NCBI GenBank assembly: GCA_026987255.1
Contig: JALSNA010000042.1
Coordinates: 1 to 5,444, forward strand
Direction: 5' to 3'
Length of the DNA stretch: 5,444 nt
DNA from: Hyphomicrobiales bacterium
GTDB taxonomy: Bacteria; Pseudomonadota; Alphaproteobacteria; Rhizobiales; Aestuariivirgaceae
The notes beneath the pieces are model-generated. The model ran no database searches. It worked only from the letters and a program-made list of their open reading frames with translations, and was not told the origin of the DNA. The position numbers were made by a program, and so were the translations under genes. This document shows, piece by piece, positions 5,227-5,444 of this stretch; positions within the stretch are counted from its first letter, which is position 1, and every line of letters begins with the position of its first letter.

Positions 5227-5255
5227 GTTGTAACCTGATACGTTTCAGGTGTCAA
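5227..5255 (-). promoter_or_regulatory. higBA promoter with operator in the spacer
   Basis: The minus strand reads TTGACA (5255-5250, a perfect -35), a 17-bp spacer, then TACAAC (5232-5227, -10). The spacer is almost exactly an 18-bp palindrome, ACCTGAAACGTATCAGGT (minus strand, 5250-5233), with only one mismatched pair. An operator here would block RNA polymerase directly, so it is the likely HigA or HigBA binding site. The predicted start is near 5220. Confidence 0.75.
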
Positions 5256-5363
5256 GGCGGTGGTCATATAAGCAGCGGCAAGGAGGCCTGCCAAAATCTG
5301 GCGGAAACTTACACACTATGGCCAATCTCGCCGTCAGCAGCGTTTCCGGGTCTTTGCCCCAGG

Positions 5364-5383
5364 ACAGTCAATGGAGATGCCCA
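5364..5383 (+). repeat. 20-bp inverted repeat, right copy
   Basis: The plus strand reads ACAGTCAATGGAGATGCCCA, exactly the reverse complement of 345-364. It ends 9 bp before the stop codon of the right-edge gene (minus strand). Flanking GGACA (5362-5366) and TGTCC (5386-5390) could pair around it, but the left copy lacks this. Read inward from both ends, the two copies have the same sequence, as terminal inverted repeats would. Confidence 0.85.
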
Positions 5384-5392
5384 GGTGTCCAT

Positions 5393-5444
5393 CTACATCC
5401 GCTTCAGCCAGCGCTCGAGCAGGGCCTGGCTGGCGGCGGAGGGG
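5393..5444 (-). CDS. C-terminal end of an unrecognised protein (runs off right edge)
   Basis: One minus-strand frame gives 16 codons ending in TAG (5395-5393), reading PSAASQALLERWLKRM. The amphipathic helix with a basic end looks like a genuine C-terminus, and codon use is like the neighbours. The rest lies outside the window, so the family cannot be told. A 20-bp repeat copy lies directly after its stop. Confidence 0.5.
   Translation of the reverse strand, partial: PSAASQALLERWLKRM

Noticed and set aside
5217..5294. N-terminal extension of HigB to ATG 5267 or TTG 5294
   Set aside because: These starts lie within or upstream of the TTGACA/TACAAC promoter, and family members begin at MIRSF.
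345..5383. Composite transposon bounded by the 20-bp repeats
   Set aside because: No transposase or integrase and no target duplication; genes inside include core functions such as hemH. Kept only as an open question among the findings.

Overview
The window is GC-rich and gene-dense. Its gene set (alphaproteobacterial-type ferrochelatase, an FNR/FixK-type regulator with a perfect FNR box, HdeD, HigBA) suggests a facultatively anaerobic member of the Pseudomonadota, most likely an alphaproteobacterium or close relative. That placement is inferred from protein flavour only.

Layout, left to right. (1) Positions 1-271, minus strand: the N-terminal 90 codons of an unrecognised gene that runs off the left edge. 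(2) 272-592: a 321-bp non-coding stretch with one copy of a 20-bp repeat, a very long hairpin (373-440) and a GC-rich terminator-like hairpin (546-575). (3) 593-1634, minus: a two-gene operon encoding a six-helix HdeD-type membrane protein followed by a DUF1931 protein, a bacterial histone-fold doublet. (4) 1635-1836: a spacer with a palindromic terminator/operator and a triplicated CTTCAGG motif. (5) 1837-3636, minus: an FNR-type regulator followed by hemH. (6) 3637-3848: a divergent control region with a perfect FNR box (TTGAT-N4-ATCAA) at the class II position for the regulator gene, plus a separate promoter facing right. (7) 3849-4595, plus: a DeoC-family gene whose product lacks the Schiff-base lysine and several other active-site residues. 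(8) 4633-5216, minus: a higBA toxin-antitoxin pair with a near-perfect 18-bp operator in its promoter spacer. (9) 5393-5444, minus: the last 16 codons of another gene.

The centre reads as an oxygen-responsive unit. An FNR-like protein probably controls its own promoter, may influence the divergent DeoC-like gene, and sits just upstream of the last enzyme of heme synthesis. The hdeD-histone pair looks like a stress or envelope/nucleoid operon, and higBA is a self-regulated accessory module.

The most unusual items are the DeoC homologue with a dismantled catalytic site, the histone-fold gene tied to hdeD, the roughly 25-bp hairpin, and an exact 20-bp sequence present in inverted orientation at 345-364 and 5364-5383, which brackets almost all of the window. 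No transposase, tRNA, rRNA or CRISPR array was seen. Comparisons with known proteins are from memory.
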